DNA from: Bacillus sp. FJAT-29790
GTDB taxonomy: Bacteria; Bacillota; Bacilli; Bacillales; Cytobacillaceae
Reading direction: 5' to 3'
Length of the DNA stretch: 64,000 nt
Assembly: GCF_019039215.1 (NCBI RefSeq)
Contig: NZ_JAHNZZ010000003.1
Location: forward strand, 166,637-230,636
Positions 1 to 9,163 of the stretch are shown here, in pieces. The number at the start of each line of letters is the position of its first letter. Position 1 is the first letter of the stretch. Both the position numbers and the translations under genes were made by a program. The notes beneath the pieces are model-generated. The model was not told the origin of the DNA, did not search any database, and saw nothing but the letters and a program-made list of their open reading frames with translations.

Positions 1-137
1 CCTTTTTCTCCATCACTCCATGTCCCTTGGAAATAAGGATTCTATTTTTCCTATCTATTTTTCTCCATTTCGAATAATCTTGTAGCGAATTTTTTCACAA
101 CTTGGTCCTAATTCCGGAAAATGAAAACCAAACATAT

Positions 138-170
138 AAAAGCTCCGGAATGATCCGGAGCTTTTATTAT
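138..170 (-). terminator. Terminator of pepA
   Basis: An 11-bp perfect inverted repeat (AAAAGCTCCGG with CCGGAGCTTTT, loop of about 6 nt) ends in a short T run on the minus strand. It lies directly after the pepA stop codon and should end its transcript. Confidence 0.85.
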
Positions 171-1681
171 TATTTCGATTCAGTTACCTCAAATCTTTCA
201 ACAAGCAATGCAAGCGTACGAACCATTACGCCTGTTGCGCCTGATGGGCCCAGTTCATGGTCTTTGCGAGTCGTTGCCGTTCCAGCAATATCAAGATGCA
301 CCCATGGGGTATCCTCGGCAAATTCTCCTACAAAGGCTCCCCCCATGATGGCATGGCCTTCACGTCCTGGCGAATTATTCAAGTCAGCAATTTTACTGTT
401 TCTGACTCTTTGTTTATCTTTTTCAAAGATAGGCAAGCGCCAAATCGGTTCTCCCGCTTCATAAGATGCTTCCAGCACTTGCTCAAATAAAGCCTCATTG
501 TTTGTTAAAGCGCCAGTCGTGTCGTTTCCAAGGGCGACAATTACACCGCCTGTTAATGTAGCAACATCCACAAGATAATTAGCTCCATTATGCTTTGCAT
601 ATGTCACAGCATCAGCAAGAACGAGGCGTCCTTCTGCATCTGTGTTCAAAACTTCGATTGTTTTCCCGCTCAGCGAAGTAATTACATCATCAGGTTTTAA
701 AGCTGTTCCGCTTACCATATTATCTGTTGATGGAATAACTGCGACTACGTTTTGCTCTGGTCTTAATTCACCGATGATTTCCATTGCACCGAGAACAGCC
801 GCGGCTCCGCCCATGTCGGCCTTCATCCCCACAATCCCATCTTTTGTTTTTATAGAATAGCCACCTGTATCAAAGGTAATTCCTTTTCCAACTAATCCAA
901 TGACATCCTTCCATTCATCTTTCCCCTGATATTTTAGGACAATCATTTTTGGCGGTTCAGCCGAGCCTTGGTTTACCGCTAATAATGCGCCCATTCCGAG
1001 CTTGAGCATGTCTTCTTTCTCTAGGACTTCCGTTTCGAAATCATATTTCCAGGCCAATTCGAGTGCATAGTTTGCCATATCTGTTGCTGTTAACATATTC
1101 CCTGGCAAATTGACAAGAGTACGAGCCGAGTTCGTGCCTTTTCCATAAGCAAATCCAACCGTTAATGAAGCCTTCACATCCTCTTCATCTGCCGATTCAC
1201 AGTAAATCGCAATGTTCCCCAGTTCTATTTCAGGTTCGTTTGATTTTTGTTTATATCCTTCGAAACGATAGGTTGATAAAGCAAACGCTTCACTAACTGC
1301 ATGAGCCGCATCTAGCGCATCCACATTTTCATTTATAAAAGAATCAAGAAAAACAGCCGCATCTTTGAGTTTGGCTGTTTTGATCGTTTTAAATGATTTC
1401 CCAATCGCTTCACGCAATACTTCGAAAGAGTAATCCTTCTCCCGGCCAAGCCCGACGACAAATAATCGTTTTGCACCAATTTTTCCAAATGTATGTACTT
1501 TCGACAACGCCTTTTTCTTTGCTAAAAGATCACCGCTCCTTACAAGCTCGGTTAACTGTCCATCAAAAAGTTTATCAACATCAGCAAGAACACCCGCAAA
1601 TTTATTCGGCTTTTCGAATAAACCGATGATCAAGCATTCATGATCTGCCGAATAGTTCATTTCTTTGTTAACTTTAAACAT
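170..1681 (-). CDS. pepA: Leucyl aminopeptidase (M17 family)
   Basis: A cytosolic di-metal aminopeptidase that removes N-terminal residues, mainly leucine, from peptides; the B. subtilis counterpart is YuiE. The 503 residues match the usual family length of about 500. The N-terminal third is the variable macro-like domain. The C-terminal catalytic domain carries the metal-binding stretch [15 protein letters not shown] near residue 270, the block around [11 protein letters not shown], and the M17 signature NTDAEGRL near residue 345. The ATG start follows a GGGGGTGA ribosome site. It appears monocistronic, with a terminator immediately downstream, and opens the yui-type gene order also seen in B. 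subtilis. Confidence 0.97.
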   Translation of the reverse strand: MFKVNKEMNYSADHECLIIGLFEKPNKFAGVLADVDKLFDGQLTELVRSGDLLAKKKALSKVHTFGKIGAKRLFVVGLGREKDYSFEVLREAIGKSFKTIKTAKLKDAAVFLDSFINENVDALDAAHAVSEAFALSTYRFEGYKQKSNEPEIELGNIAIYCESADEEDVKASLTVGFAYGKGTNSARTLVNLPGNMLTATDMANYALELAWKYDFETEVLEKEDMLKLGMGALLAVNQGSAEPPKMIVLKYQGKDEWKDVIGLVGKGITFDTGGYSIKTKDGIVGMKADMGGAAAVLGAMEIIGELRPEQNVVAVIPSTDNMVSGTALKPDDVITSLSGKTIEVLNTDAEGRLVLADAVTYAKHNGANYLVDVATLTGGVIVALGNDTTGALTNNEALFEQVLEASYEAGEPIWRLPIFEKDKQRVRNSKIADLNNSPGREGHAIMGGAFVGEFAEDTPWVHLDIAGTATTRKDHELGPSGATGVMVRTLALLVERFEVTESK

Positions 1682-1741
1682 TCATTCACCCCCATAATTA
1701 TTGCTTTTATTATATCGGAAAGGAGAAAATCTTTCGAATAA

Positions 1742-2146
1742 CTAATCACTTAGATACAAAATTAATTTCGGCAATTGCGGAAGTGTATCCACTTCCTCAA
1801 AAGGGATACGGTCAATATCACCCGGAAATATAATTAAACATTTTTCAATAAATGAATATACATGCTCAAGGTCAAGTCCCCAATGCTCTGGCCGGTAGGA
1901 CTGCAAATAGTCATGGGCTGCTTTCATCATTAATCTGGCACCCTTTACATTTCCATATTCATAATGATAGATAGCCACACTCATTTGCAGTAAACCCTTT
2001 AGAAATAGATTCCCTTTATCTGTCATCCACATTTCTTCGAGAAGATCGTGGCAAGTGTAATAATCCCCTTCATTAAATTTAACGAAAAAATTGTAATATT
2101 CGAGCGGATATTCTCCCAACCTATTCAACTCCTCTTGAAAAAACAT
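1742..2146 (-). CDS. DUF309 family protein
   Basis: A small soluble helical protein of 134 residues. It carries the DUF309 hallmark in which a phenylalanine-asparagine-x-glycine stretch leads into CHDLLEEMW (residues 29-45), followed by a second helix with GLLQMSVAIYHYEYGN. B. subtilis YpuF belongs to the same family; the biochemical role is unknown. An ATG at 2146 preceded by AGTAAGAG is preferred over a GTG two codons upstream. It lies 60 bp upstream of pepA on the same strand and could be co-transcribed with it. I am confident of the family, not of a function. Confidence 0.8.
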   Translation of the reverse strand: MFFQEELNRLGEYPLEYYNFFVKFNEGDYYTCHDLLEEMWMTDKGNLFLKGLLQMSVAIYHYEYGNVKGARLMMKAAHDYLQSYRPEHWGLDLEHVYSFIEKCLIIFPGDIDRIPFEEVDTLPQLPKLILYLSD

Positions 2147-2214
2147 TTGCACTCTTACTGAATTATTATTATCATCTTAACAAAGGGGCTTCAATTGAGC
2201 ATGTTTTTGCAAAC

Positions 2215-2370
2215 TTTTCGAAAAGTGCAAGGCGCCTGGTCGACTAAGAACGCCACGTCCTCGAAAAAGAAGAGCACTTTTTCTTCATGCGATGATTATT
2301 CTGACGAAGCTTTCCTTATCCTGTGGCAACGTCGACACTAGTACGTCCTGTACGTCGAAGCTAGACATTT
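2215..2370. repeat. Intergenic repeat family B, copy 1
   Basis: This stretch between the divergent DUF309 gene and yuiD begins with GTGCAAGGCGCCTGG and ends with GAAGCTAGACATT. The same bookends (GCGCAAGGCGCC ... GAGCTAGAC) flank copies at 10213-10466 and 53525-53570. The middle part is GC-rich and differs between copies. Repeats with these ends are common in Bacillus-type genomes. It also contains any promoter of yuiD. Confidence 0.6.
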
Positions 2371-2385
2371 AAAGGTGGTTTCTAA

Positions 2386-2862
2386 ATGGAATTATTGATG
2401 AATTTTCCTCTTTGGTCTGCAATTGCAGCTATCTTCTTTGCCCAATTTGTAAAAGTCCCAATTCAATTTATCGCTACGGGAAAGCTAAATTGGTCCTTGC
2501 TTACAAGTACAGGGGGAATGCCTAGTTCCCACTCCGCAGCTGTAACCGCGCTTTCAACAGGGGTTGCCTTGGAAACAGGGATGAATTCAGCTGTGTTTGC
2601 CGTGTCCGCTGTATTTGCGATCATTACAATGTTTGACGCAACCGGAGTACGCAGGCAGGCGGGTGAACAAGCCATCGTGTTAAATCAGTTAGTATCAGAC
2701 TTTAACCGCTTTGTTGAAGAAGCAAAGGTGTGGCAGAAGAAAGCTGAACAGGAAAAACGGAAAGAGCTGAAAGAACTGCTCGGGCACAAGCCAATTGAGG
2801 TTTTTTTTGGCGGGTTAACCGGGATTCTTCTAACTCTTAGTCTTCATTATATATTTTCTTAA
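2386..2862 (+). CDS. yuiD: YuiD-type membrane protein (divergent PAP2 / DUF212 family)
   Basis: A 158-residue membrane protein of the divergent PAP2 family, distantly related to acid phosphatases and haloperoxidases. Hydrophobic segments lie near residues 5-25, 45-85 and 140-157. The family block TGGMPSSHSAAVTALSTG (about residues 43-60) holds the conserved serine-histidine pair, followed by FDATGVRRQAGEQA. The ATG follows an AAAGGTGG ribosome site. The gene is divergent from the DUF309 gene and lies 14 bp before the next gene, so the two probably form an operon. Substrate unknown; phosphatase activity is only suggested by the fold. Confidence 0.9.
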   Translation: MELLMNFPLWSAIAAIFFAQFVKVPIQFIATGKLNWSLLTSTGGMPSSHSAAVTALSTGVALETGMNSAVFAVSAVFAIITMFDATGVRRQAGEQAIVLNQLVSDFNRFVEEAKVWQKKAEQEKRKELKELLGHKPIEVFFGGLTGILLTLSLHYIFS

Positions 2863-2876
2863 TAGGTGTGATATGA

Positions 2877-3665
2877 TTGAGAATTATCTCTATTTGCCCA
2901 AGCAATACCGAAATAGTCGAATATCTAGGGCTTACAAACATGCTAGTTGGCATTGATGATTATTCTGACTGGCCTGAACAAATCAAGAACCTTCCGCGAT
3001 TAGGGCCGGACTTATCCATTCATATGGACAAAGTGGAAGAGTTAAAACCTGATTTAGTGCTTGCTTCACTAAGCGTACCTGGAATGGAAAAAAACGTGGA
3101 TGAGTTGGTTAGACGGAAAATCCCCCATATTATTTTAAATCCGCAAAGCTTAGCTGACATTGAAAATGATTTAATAATTACAGCGAAAGCGTTGGGTCAA
3201 CCTGAAGCTGGCCAAAAAGCAGCGCATCATTTCCGCACGCAAATGGAAGAGTTAAAGCAAATTGCCGCAAAAATAGAGAAAAAGCCTTCGCTTTACTGGG
3301 AATGGTGGCCAAAGCCAGTCTTTACCCCTGGTAAAATCAATTGGCTGACGGAAATAAGCGAGCTAGCAGGTGCGAGCAATCTATTTCATGATCTTGAACT
3401 GGCAAGTGTTCAAACGGATTGGGACGATGTGTATAAGCGCAAGCCTGATTATATCTGTCTTGCCTGGGTCGGGGTGAGAAAAGAGAAAGTCAATCCAGAG
3501 GTTGTGTTAAAGCGACCAAACTGGGCGGGGTTGGAAGCTGTCAAACAGAACCGGATTCTTGTTCTAGAAGAAGAACTATATTGCAGACCTTCTCCTCGTT
3601 TGCTCAAGGGAGCCGTCAGACTCGCAAAGCAAATTCATCCAGAAGAATTTGCTTTAATTCATTAA
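2877..3665 (+). CDS. BtuF/TroA-like substrate-binding protein without signal peptide
   Basis: The 262 residues resemble cobalamin/iron-siderophore periplasmic binding domains: it opens with ICPSNTEIVEYLGL, then GIDDYSDWP and the helix connecting the two lobes. Unlike secreted homologues there is no signal peptide or lipobox; the start is a TTG with an AGGTGTG ribosome site. It may therefore act in the cytosol or be a domain recruited for another role. No ABC permease or ATPase gene is nearby. It overlaps the yuiD transcription unit and is followed by a strong terminator. Annotation as a cobalamin-binding protein is by similarity only. Confidence 0.75.
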   Translation: MRIISICPSNTEIVEYLGLTNMLVGIDDYSDWPEQIKNLPRLGPDLSIHMDKVEELKPDLVLASLSVPGMEKNVDELVRRKIPHIILNPQSLADIENDLIITAKALGQPEAGQKAAHHFRTQMEELKQIAAKIEKKPSLYWEWWPKPVFTPGKINWLTEISELAGASNLFHDLELASVQTDWDDVYKRKPDYICLAWVGVRKEKVNPEVVLKRPNWAGLEAVKQNRILVLEEELYCRPSPRLLKGAVRLAKQIHPEEFALIH

Positions 3666-3667
3666 GT

Positions 3668-3712
3668 AAAAAAGAGGACAATCCAAAATAATCGGAATGG
3701 TCCTCTTTTTTC
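3668..3712 (+). terminator. Terminator of the yuiD operon
   Basis: The stem AAAAAAGAGGAC pairs with GTCCTCTTTTTT around a partly paired loop, with a T run on the plus strand. A-rich flanks could let it work in both directions, for yuiC as well. Confidence 0.8.
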
Positions 3713-3792
3713 TATCCTGATGTTTCCCGCCCCTTCATCATCTCGACTCTAAAGTTTATTCAACAAAATTCGAGTGGTACCTGTCACCTCGA

Positions 3793-4509
3793 CTATTTCC
3801 GTTCGGACTTAGTATACTGCTGACGGAAAACCTGCATGGATTCGTTTTCGTTTAAGGCATGTAATTCATCTTCTGTCAGCGAGCCGTCGCCCATTTCCAC
3901 AACATAGACATCCAGTGTTTTCTTACCCCATAGGTTATATACATCATCAACTGTTTCATAATAAAGATCTACTTTATTTCCTTTAATAGCCCCACCCTTG
4001 TCAGCGACTACACCATACCCATAACCAGGCACAAAAAGAATGGTTCCAATTGGAAATACATTCAAATCGGCAGCTACCGTCGAATATAAGTCTCTTTTTA
4101 CCTTCACGCCTGAATATGTAATGCCGAATCCAGGATGATCCGGATTTTTGCCTGTTGATTCATAAAAAGCAGTATAGCCTGTTGCAATCACCTGTTTAGC
4201 CGGATATTTCGTCCAATCAATTGATTCCTCTAACGTTTTTGGCTGTCCCACAACCGCTTTACTAGAAGAGATCTGCTCCAATTTAGCCACGCGCTTTAAA
4301 TTTTTAAATGCGATCCCAACGGACTTGAATGTATGTTCAAATCTATTTGGATCCGATTGTTTACTTATGTTTATTTCATCATGGTTAAAATAATAATTCA
4401 CGAGTGATTTTGCCTCTACTCCGGAAATAGACTGAAAGGTTGTTAATAGCGCTGCTAAAAATAAAGCTGACATGATTGTTCGTTTTGTCCAATTTTTTAT
4501 TCTTCTCAT
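3793..4509 (-). CDS. yuiC: YuiC: secreted 3D-domain protein (putative lytic transglycosylase fold)
   Basis: A roughly 238-residue exported protein with an N-terminal signal segment ([16 protein letters not shown], about residues 11-26). The C-terminal half is a 3D domain: [19 protein letters not shown], then the metal-free aspartate motif [17 protein letters not shown] near residue 175. 3D proteins share a double-psi barrel with MltA lytic transglycosylases; B. subtilis YuiC cleaves peptidoglycan (stationary-phase survival family). I place the start at the ATG at 4509 behind GGAGGAGTGG; the open frame extends seven codons further upstream. It is convergent with the preceding binding-protein gene. 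Confidence 0.9.
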   Translation of the reverse strand: MRRIKNWTKRTIMSALFLAALLTTFQSISGVEAKSLVNYYFNHDEINISKQSDPNRFEHTFKSVGIAFKNLKRVAKLEQISSSKAVVGQPKTLEESIDWTKYPAKQVIATGYTAFYESTGKNPDHPGFGITYSGVKVKRDLYSTVAADLNVFPIGTILFVPGYGYGVVADKGGAIKGNKVDLYYETVDDVYNLWGKKTLDVYVVEMGDGSLTEDELHALNENESMQVFRQQYTKSERK

Positions 4510-4665
4510 ATTATCTACCACTCCTCCCAAGAATATTCATTTCCCAACTTTCAAAGAAATATTCATGGGTAGAATAGCAATCGGATACAGAAAGTCCCAA
4601 ATTGAATTCTTTTCCGAGTAAAAACCCTTTATTCTCTAGGGCTGTAGACATTTAAGGTAATATTT

Positions 4666-4703
4666 CAAAAAAATAAAAAAAATCCCTGCTAAAAGCAGAG
4701 ATT
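4666..4703 (-). terminator. Terminator of yuiB
   Basis: On the minus strand AATCTCTGCT pairs with AGCAGGGATT around TTT, followed by a long T tract. It lies just after the yuiB stop codon. Confidence 0.8.
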
Positions 4704-4711
4704 CCAGTTTT

Positions 4712-5038
4712 TTAAAACATTTGATACCCTTTTTTGCGGAGGAATTTAATCGTAATTCCCGCTACAATAGCTCCTGCCATGCCGCTGCTTAAAATAAGCA
4801 CATCTGCAATCGCAAGACTTGATAACTCAGTGCCCAGGCTTGAAAAGGATTCCTTACTATTTGTAAAATATTCGATAAACCGGACCTTATCAATAATTAA
4901 AATCGCAATAATCGGATAAATGATTGCCATAATCCAAGACATTCTTAGTAGCATATTTAATATAAAACCAATTCCAAAAAATAACACAAAGAAAAGCAGC
5001 ATGGAAATCGGTAATACGAAAATAGTCATTTGCATCAT
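4712..5038 (-). CDS. yuiB: YuiB-like integral membrane protein
   Basis: A 108-residue hydrophobic protein with three predicted membrane segments (about residues 5-30, 33-52 and 72-98) and a short positively charged tail ending KKGYQMF. Size, hydropathy and position between yuiC and yumB match B. subtilis YuiB, a conserved protein of unknown function. Start ATG preceded by AAGGGGGAATTA. No catalytic motif is visible. The small yuiA gene that follows in B. subtilis was not found; the expected place is occupied by a repeat element. Confidence 0.75.
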   Translation of the reverse strand: MMQMTIFVLPISMLLFFVLFFGIGFILNMLLRMSWIMAIIYPIIAILIIDKVRFIEYFTNSKESFSSLGTELSSLAIADVLILSSGMAGAIVAGITIKFLRKKGYQMF

Positions 5039-5092
5039 TAATTCCCCCTTAACATCAATATTTAGTGTACTGAATGTATATTAGGGAGTCAA

Positions 5093-5400
5093 TTATTTAA
5101 ATAGGCTCTTTTCGCATATATTGTTGATTTTAACCTTGAAAGTTTGCCCGTTGATTTCTACTACGGGCACTTGCTTTCCGCGGGGAGGGACGGGAGCCTC
5201 CTCGGCGTTACCGCCTGTGGGGTCTCTCGTTCCCTCTATTTCCCGCAGGATACTGCATTTACATCCTTGAATCTGCCCACGCACGAAGGAAATGCGATAG
5301 CATTTTCGAGGAGTCAAGTGCCCTCCGCTCCAATCAACTCAGATTTTCAAATAAAATCATACTAAAAAAAGCAACAAAGTTTACGAAAACAGCCTTTATA
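5093..5400. repeat. GC-rich intergenic repeat family A, copy 1 (interrupted)
   Basis: An imperfect palindromic element with the core GTTGATTTC ... CTTTCCGCGG ... GGGAGCCTCCTCG ... CCCGCAGG ... AGTCAAGTGCC ... AATCAAC. It ends at ACGAAAACAGCCTTT. Copies with the same core lie at 16215-16430 and, inverted, 51516-51750. Relative to the third copy it contains 62 extra bases (5250-5311) between CCCGCAGG and AGTCAAGTG. Such elements are widespread in Bacillaceae. Confidence 0.85.
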
Positions 5401-5539
5401 TAAAAGGCTTTTTCAATAAATATTGTTAGCGTTTAAGCTGCTTTATGTATAACAGCACTCTACATTATTCGTTCCGAATAAAACCCTTTCGCATGCAAAA
5501 GGCTAATAATCAACATTAATCGCTTAATATAGGCAAATG

Positions 5540-5570
5540 AAAAAAGGCCAGAGCTAAAAAAGCCTGACCC
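5540..5570 (-). terminator. Terminator of yumB
   Basis: On the minus strand GGTCAGGC pairs imperfectly with GC-T-CTGGCC around a T-rich loop and is followed by six Ts, 37 bp after the yumB stop. Confidence 0.65.
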
Positions 5571-5606
5571 ATTTCCGCAATTCCCACATGTGAAAGTGCC
5601 CCAAAA

Positions 5607-6824
5607 TTAAATTAGATTGAATTTCCCTTTTTTCATAACGAGGGATGGTCCGCCAATCATATAAAGAGCACGGTTATCAACCATTTTCTTCATAAAGGAA
5701 GCTTTTGAACCGTACATTTTTTTACCAAAAGCAACACCAATAGCATCGTCTTCACCAAGCGAACAAACTGTTCCTTTAATATCCGGTGTAAACGTTTCAA
5801 GTTCAGTTTTATTGCGAATTAACGCAACAAGGTTTCGCGCACATACTTCTCCTTGCTGCATTGCAATTTGTGCTGTTGGAGGATACGGACGGTTAATCTC
5901 TTCATTAATAATTAGCGAGCAGTCACCAATGATGAAGATATTGTCATGACCTGGCGCTCTTAAATCCGGCTGTACTTTCACACGGCCGCGCATCGCTTCC
6001 AAGCCTGATTTCTCAATAATTGCATTTCCGCGTACACCAGCAGCCCATACAACCGTTCCTGCCTTGATTTCTTCTACCTCTTCATCACCTTTGCCAACGA
6101 TAATTCCGTCAGGTGTAGCTTCTTTAATTGCCGTACCGATGCGGAATTCAACGCCTTTTTTCTCTAAGTGAGCAACAGCATAATTGACAAGCTCAGGATC
6201 AAATCCTGGAAGTACCATTGGTGCCGCTTCCACACAAATAACTTTTACTTTTTGGAAATCAACATCATATTCACGGCATAGTTCCGGAATACGGTTTCCT
6301 AATTCACCAAGGAATTCAATTCCTGTAAATCCAGCGCCACCAACAACAATCGTGAGACGCTCATCTTTTTTCTCAATTTCTGTATTATAAATAGCAAATT
6401 GATATTCGATATGCTCACGAATTTGACGAGCTGCATTGACATTCGCAATCGCAAACGCATATTCTTTCAATCCTTTAATTCCAAACGTTTCTGACTCTCC
6501 ACCAAGGGAAACAACTAAATAGTCATAATCAACTTCGCCATTCTCTAGAATGACCTTTTTCTCATCCGCCTTAATTTCGACTGCTATATCTTGAATAAAA
6601 TCGACCTTATTCCGGTCAATTACATCTTTAATATCATATCGAACCCGGTCATGGTGCAACGTTCCAGCAGACGCCTCATGTAACCAAGTTGTTTCGTAAT
6701 GGTATTCATTCTTATTCACTAAAACGATATCAGCTTCATTAACTCCTGCAGCTTTTTGTAAACGAGTCGCAGTCATAAGTCCACCGTAACCTGCACCTAA
6801 AATAACGATTTTTGGCTTTCTCAC
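5607..6824 (-). CDS. yumB: YumB: type II NADH dehydrogenase-like flavoprotein
   Basis: A 405-residue pyridine nucleotide-disulfide oxidoreductase of the Ndh-2 type, expected to pass electrons from NAD(P)H to quinone at the inner face of the membrane. The FAD-binding motif GAGYGG lies at residues 10-15, the NAD-binding GGAGFTGIE near residue 165, and the second FAD block (IFIIGDCS) near 300, followed by [14 protein letters not shown]. It aligns along its length with B. subtilis YumB. I choose the GTG at 6824, giving an N-terminus like the B. subtilis protein, instead of the longer open frame to 6869. It is divergent from yumC; the spacer carries an Fnr/Rex-like palindrome. Confidence 0.93.
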   Translation of the reverse strand: MRKPKIVILGAGYGGLMTATRLQKAAGVNEADIVLVNKNEYHYETTWLHEASAGTLHHDRVRYDIKDVIDRNKVDFIQDIAVEIKADEKKVILENGEVDYDYLVVSLGGESETFGIKGLKEYAFAIANVNAARQIREHIEYQFAIYNTEIEKKDERLTIVVGGAGFTGIEFLGELGNRIPELCREYDVDFQKVKVICVEAAPMVLPGFDPELVNYAVAHLEKKGVEFRIGTAIKEATPDGIIVGKGDEEVEEIKAGTVVWAAGVRGNAIIEKSGLEAMRGRVKVQPDLRAPGHDNIFIIGDCSLIINEEINRPYPPTAQIAMQQGEVCARNLVALIRNKTELETFTPDIKGTVCSLGEDDAIGVAFGKKMYGSKASFMKKMVDNRALYMIGGPSLVMKKGKFNLI

Positions 6825-7214
6825 CGTGATCACTTCCACCTTTTTATAAGTATTTTCAAATGTTTTCAACAGTTCTGATTCCGCCGCTTTTTACTTTATA
6901 TTTTATTTGGCAAAATATAAATAGATTGTGATGCACTTCACTAGAAGCGACAAAAAATTGTTATAAATTTGTCACATAATATTAACATTATACCTACAGT
7001 ACATGATATTCTTTTTCCAAATGTTTTTCAAGCTTAAAAGTGTGTTTAATATGTTTTTAAAATTCAAACTTTTCTCTCCGTCTTATCCCCGACGAAAAAA
7101 TGCATGTTTAGATATCTTTTTCTCCTTATTATCTTTCTATGAAAGAGTGAGCTTTATGTGAATTTATGTTATTATAAATTGTGGGATTGAACAATATTAT
7201 TGGGGGGATAACGA
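6825..7214. promoter_or_regulatory. Divergent yumB/yumC promoter region
   Basis: A 390-bp AT-rich spacer between two divergent flavoenzyme genes. It must hold both promoters. Several TATAAT-like boxes are present, but none with an unambiguous -35 partner. An Fnr/Rex-like palindrome at 6926-6942 is annotated separately. Confidence 0.5.
6926..6942. promoter_or_regulatory. Candidate Fnr- or Rex-type operator
   Basis: TTGTGATGCACTTCACT contains TGTGA, six bases, then TCACT: one mismatch from the Fnr consensus TGTGA-N6-TCACA. It also resembles the Rex site TTGTGAA...TTCACAA. It lies about 100 bp upstream of yumB. Either redox regulator would suit an NADH dehydrogenase. Motif match only. Confidence 0.35.
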
Positions 7215-8210
7215 GTGAAAGAAGATCAAAAGATTTATGATATAACCATCATTGGCGGGGGGCCTACTGGTTTATTTACCGCTTTCTACGGAGGAATGAG
7301 ACAAGCTTCGGTAAAAATTATTGAAAGCCTGCCGCAACTCGGAGGCCAATTATCTGCGTTATATCCAGAAAAATACATATATGATGTAGCTGGTTTTCCT
7401 AAGGTCCGTGCTCAAGAGTTAGTTAACAATCTAAAGCAACAAATGGCTAAATTCGAGCCTGCTACAGCTCTAGAACAATCTGTAGAAAAGGTTGAAAAAC
7501 AAGCCGATGGCATCTTCAAGCTAACGACAAATAAAGAAATTCATTACTCGAAAACAGTCATTATTACAGCTGGTAACGGTGCATTCCAACCGCGTCGACT
7601 CGAACTGGATAGTGCAGTACAATATGAAAGCAAAAATCTTCATTACTTTATCGACGACTTAAATCAATTTGCCGGACAGAAAGTAGTTGTTTTTGGCGGC
7701 GGCGATTCTGCTGTTGACTGGGCGTTAATGCTTGAGCCAATCGCTGAAAAAGTGACTATTATTCACCGCCGTGACAAATTCCGCGCCCATGAACACAGCG
7801 TCGAGAATTTGCAAAATTCAAAAGTTGACATTAAGACACCATATGTTCCTGCAGAATTAGTAGGCGACAATGACGGGATCAAGCAAGTTGTCATTGAAGG
7901 CGTAAACGACAAAGAAAAAGTAGTAATCGACGTCGATGCTGTAATTGTTAACTATGGCTTTGTTTCTTCTCTTGGTCCTATTAAAGAATGGGGCTTCGAA
8001 ATTGAAAAGAACTCAATCGTTGTCAATTCGAAAATGGAAACAGCGGTCCCTGGGATTTATGCGGCAGGCGACATTTGCACATATGAAGGAAAAGTTAAGT
8101 TAATCGCTTGTGGCTTTGGTGAAGCGCCTACTGCTATTAATAATGCAAAGGCTTACATTGACCCTAAAGCAAAAGTTCAGCCTCTTCATAGTACTTCTTT
8201 ATTTAACTAG
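7215..8210 (+). CDS. yumC: YumC: ferredoxin--NADP(+) reductase
   Basis: A 331-residue thioredoxin-reductase-like ferredoxin/flavodoxin-NADP+ oxidoreductase; the B. subtilis enzyme YumC is essential. FAD motif [10 protein letters not shown] lies at residues 12-21 and NADP motif [10 protein letters not shown] near 160, followed by [11 protein letters not shown] for the 2'-phosphate. The redox-active CxxC of true thioredoxin reductases is absent, as expected for this group. The C-terminal aromatic extension ends in SLFN. Start GTG behind GGGGGGATAACGA. Monocistronic, with a strong terminator. Confidence 0.96.
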   Translation: MKEDQKIYDITIIGGGPTGLFTAFYGGMRQASVKIIESLPQLGGQLSALYPEKYIYDVAGFPKVRAQELVNNLKQQMAKFEPATALEQSVEKVEKQADGIFKLTTNKEIHYSKTVIITAGNGAFQPRRLELDSAVQYESKNLHYFIDDLNQFAGQKVVVFGGGDSAVDWALMLEPIAEKVTIIHRRDKFRAHEHSVENLQNSKVDIKTPYVPAELVGDNDGIKQVVIEGVNDKEKVVIDVDAVIVNYGFVSSLGPIKEWGFEIEKNSIVVNSKMETAVPGIYAAGDICTYEGKVKLIACGFGEAPTAINNAKAYIDPKAKVQPLHSTSLFN

Positions 8211-8260
8211 GCTCTTTTCTTAAATTTAGACCAATTCTATTCGAAAACAGTCTTTATTAA

Positions 8261-8303
8261 TAAGTGTGTACCAAAGGCCAAACCTTTGGCACACACTTTT
8301 TGT
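8261..8303 (+). terminator. Terminator of yumC
   Basis: A long stem (AAGTGTGT-CCAAAGG pairing with CCTTTGG-ACACACTT) precedes TTTTTG. Strong intrinsic terminator on the plus strand. Confidence 0.85.
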
Positions 8304-8336
8304 TTGTAATATTTGAGTATCGGTTAGTATTGCTGG

Positions 8337-8458
8337 TTTATCGGGGAACTTTTCAATTTATCAGCCAGTTATACCAATTTATCAGCCAAATTTTCGATTT
8401 GTCAGCCAGTTTTACTACTTTATCAGCCAAATCTTCAATTTGTCAGCCAGTTCAACTA
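8337..8458. repeat. Tandem minisatellite, 20/21-bp units in a 41-bp period
   Basis: Units begin at 8357, 8378, 8398, 8419 and 8439, each TTTRTCAGCC followed by either AGTT..AC or AAATYTTC in strict alternation, so the higher-order period is 41 bp. A degenerate unit starts at 8337. The array fills the gap between the convergent yumC and yutM genes. It is not a CRISPR: the unit has no unique spacers. Confidence 0.9.
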
Positions 8459-8465
8459 ATTGATG

Positions 8466-8828
8466 TTAACAATCTTCTGGTGTTCCAGTATTTGTAGCTG
8501 TACGGAAGGATGAACCACATCCGCAAGACGCAATCGCATTTGGGTTATCGATCGTAAATCCGCCACCCATCATGGATTGTTTATAGTCAATGTTTGTTCC
8601 TTGAAGGATCGCTGCATCCTCTTTGCTGACAAGAATATGGATTCCATGCTGCTCGAATTGGTCATCATTCTCTTCTTTTTCATGTGCAAAACCCATTCCA
8701 TATGATAAGCCGCTGCATCCGCCGCCTTTTACAGAAACACGTAAAAAGGAATTCTCCTCTTCGTTTGCTTTCATCATTTCTTTAATTTGTAATGCAGCTG
8801 CTTCAGTCAGGATAACAACCTCTTTCAT
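8466..8828 (-). CDS. yutM: YutM: A-type Fe-S carrier (IscA/HesB family)
   Basis: A 120-residue A-type iron-sulfur carrier that accepts clusters from the SUF scaffold and hands them to client proteins. The three ligand cysteines are present: one in GGGCSGLSYGM near residue 38, and the pair CGCGSSF near residues 102-104. The protein starts MKEVVILTEAAALQIKEMM. Its place beside yumC is as in B. subtilis, and the sufCDSUB operon lies 48 kb away in the same window. No terminator is visible downstream; the tandem repeat array begins directly after the stop. Confidence 0.94.
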   Translation of the reverse strand: MKEVVILTEAAALQIKEMMKANEEENSFLRVSVKGGGCSGLSYGMGFAHEKEENDDQFEQHGIHILVSKEDAAILQGTNIDYKQSMMGGGFTIDNPNAIASCGCGSSFRTATNTGTPEDC

Positions 8829-9163
8829 CTTATTTCCCTCCTTGCTTTTTAAGCCTGCTTAATGCCAATCACATAAAGTGAAACTTTCAAATCGTCGATT
8901 TCTTAATCTCCATCTTTCGCCCCTCACCTTGAAGTGATAACGAGTTTTGAGTACAGAGATTGAAAAATTAACATCTCCTCATTCCAGTATATACACTAAC
9001 ACCGCCATCCTCAACTAATCGGAATCACACAATTTTCACTTAAGATTCATAATCTATAACAACACATTAGTGCTTTTATCATATAATCGAGTATAATAAT
9101 AGTATAAATGCATTATGTATTCCTTCTGTAAAAATAAATCTTTATACCTAGGAGGTGGGTTCG
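8829..9163. other. Divergent spacer between yutM and the DUF2225 gene
   Basis: About 335 bp of AT-rich sequence between divergent genes. Several TATAAT-like boxes lie near 9080-9105 on the plus strand and probably include the DUF2225 promoter. dapF (yutL), found near here in B. subtilis, is not present. Confidence 0.5.

Larger units (their letters stand above)
5039..5606. other. 568-bp intergenic region, mostly repeat element
   Basis: This holds GC-rich repeat copy 1 (5093-5400) and the yumB terminator (5540-5570). Short open frames on both strands here translate the repeat and are not credible genes. No yuiA homologue is visible. Confidence 0.7.

Noticed and set aside
2463-2675. Antisense frame within yuiD
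   Set aside because: Shadow of the conserved plus-strand gene; same reasoning applies to antisense frames in pepA, sufC, sufD, sufS and metQ.
5093-5365. Overlapping 73-74 residue open frames on both strands
   Set aside because: Both are translations of the GC-rich palindromic repeat; no ribosome site or domain.
8337-8458. Possible CRISPR array
   Set aside because: The regular spacing comes from contiguous 20/21-bp units without unique spacers, and no cas genes are present.
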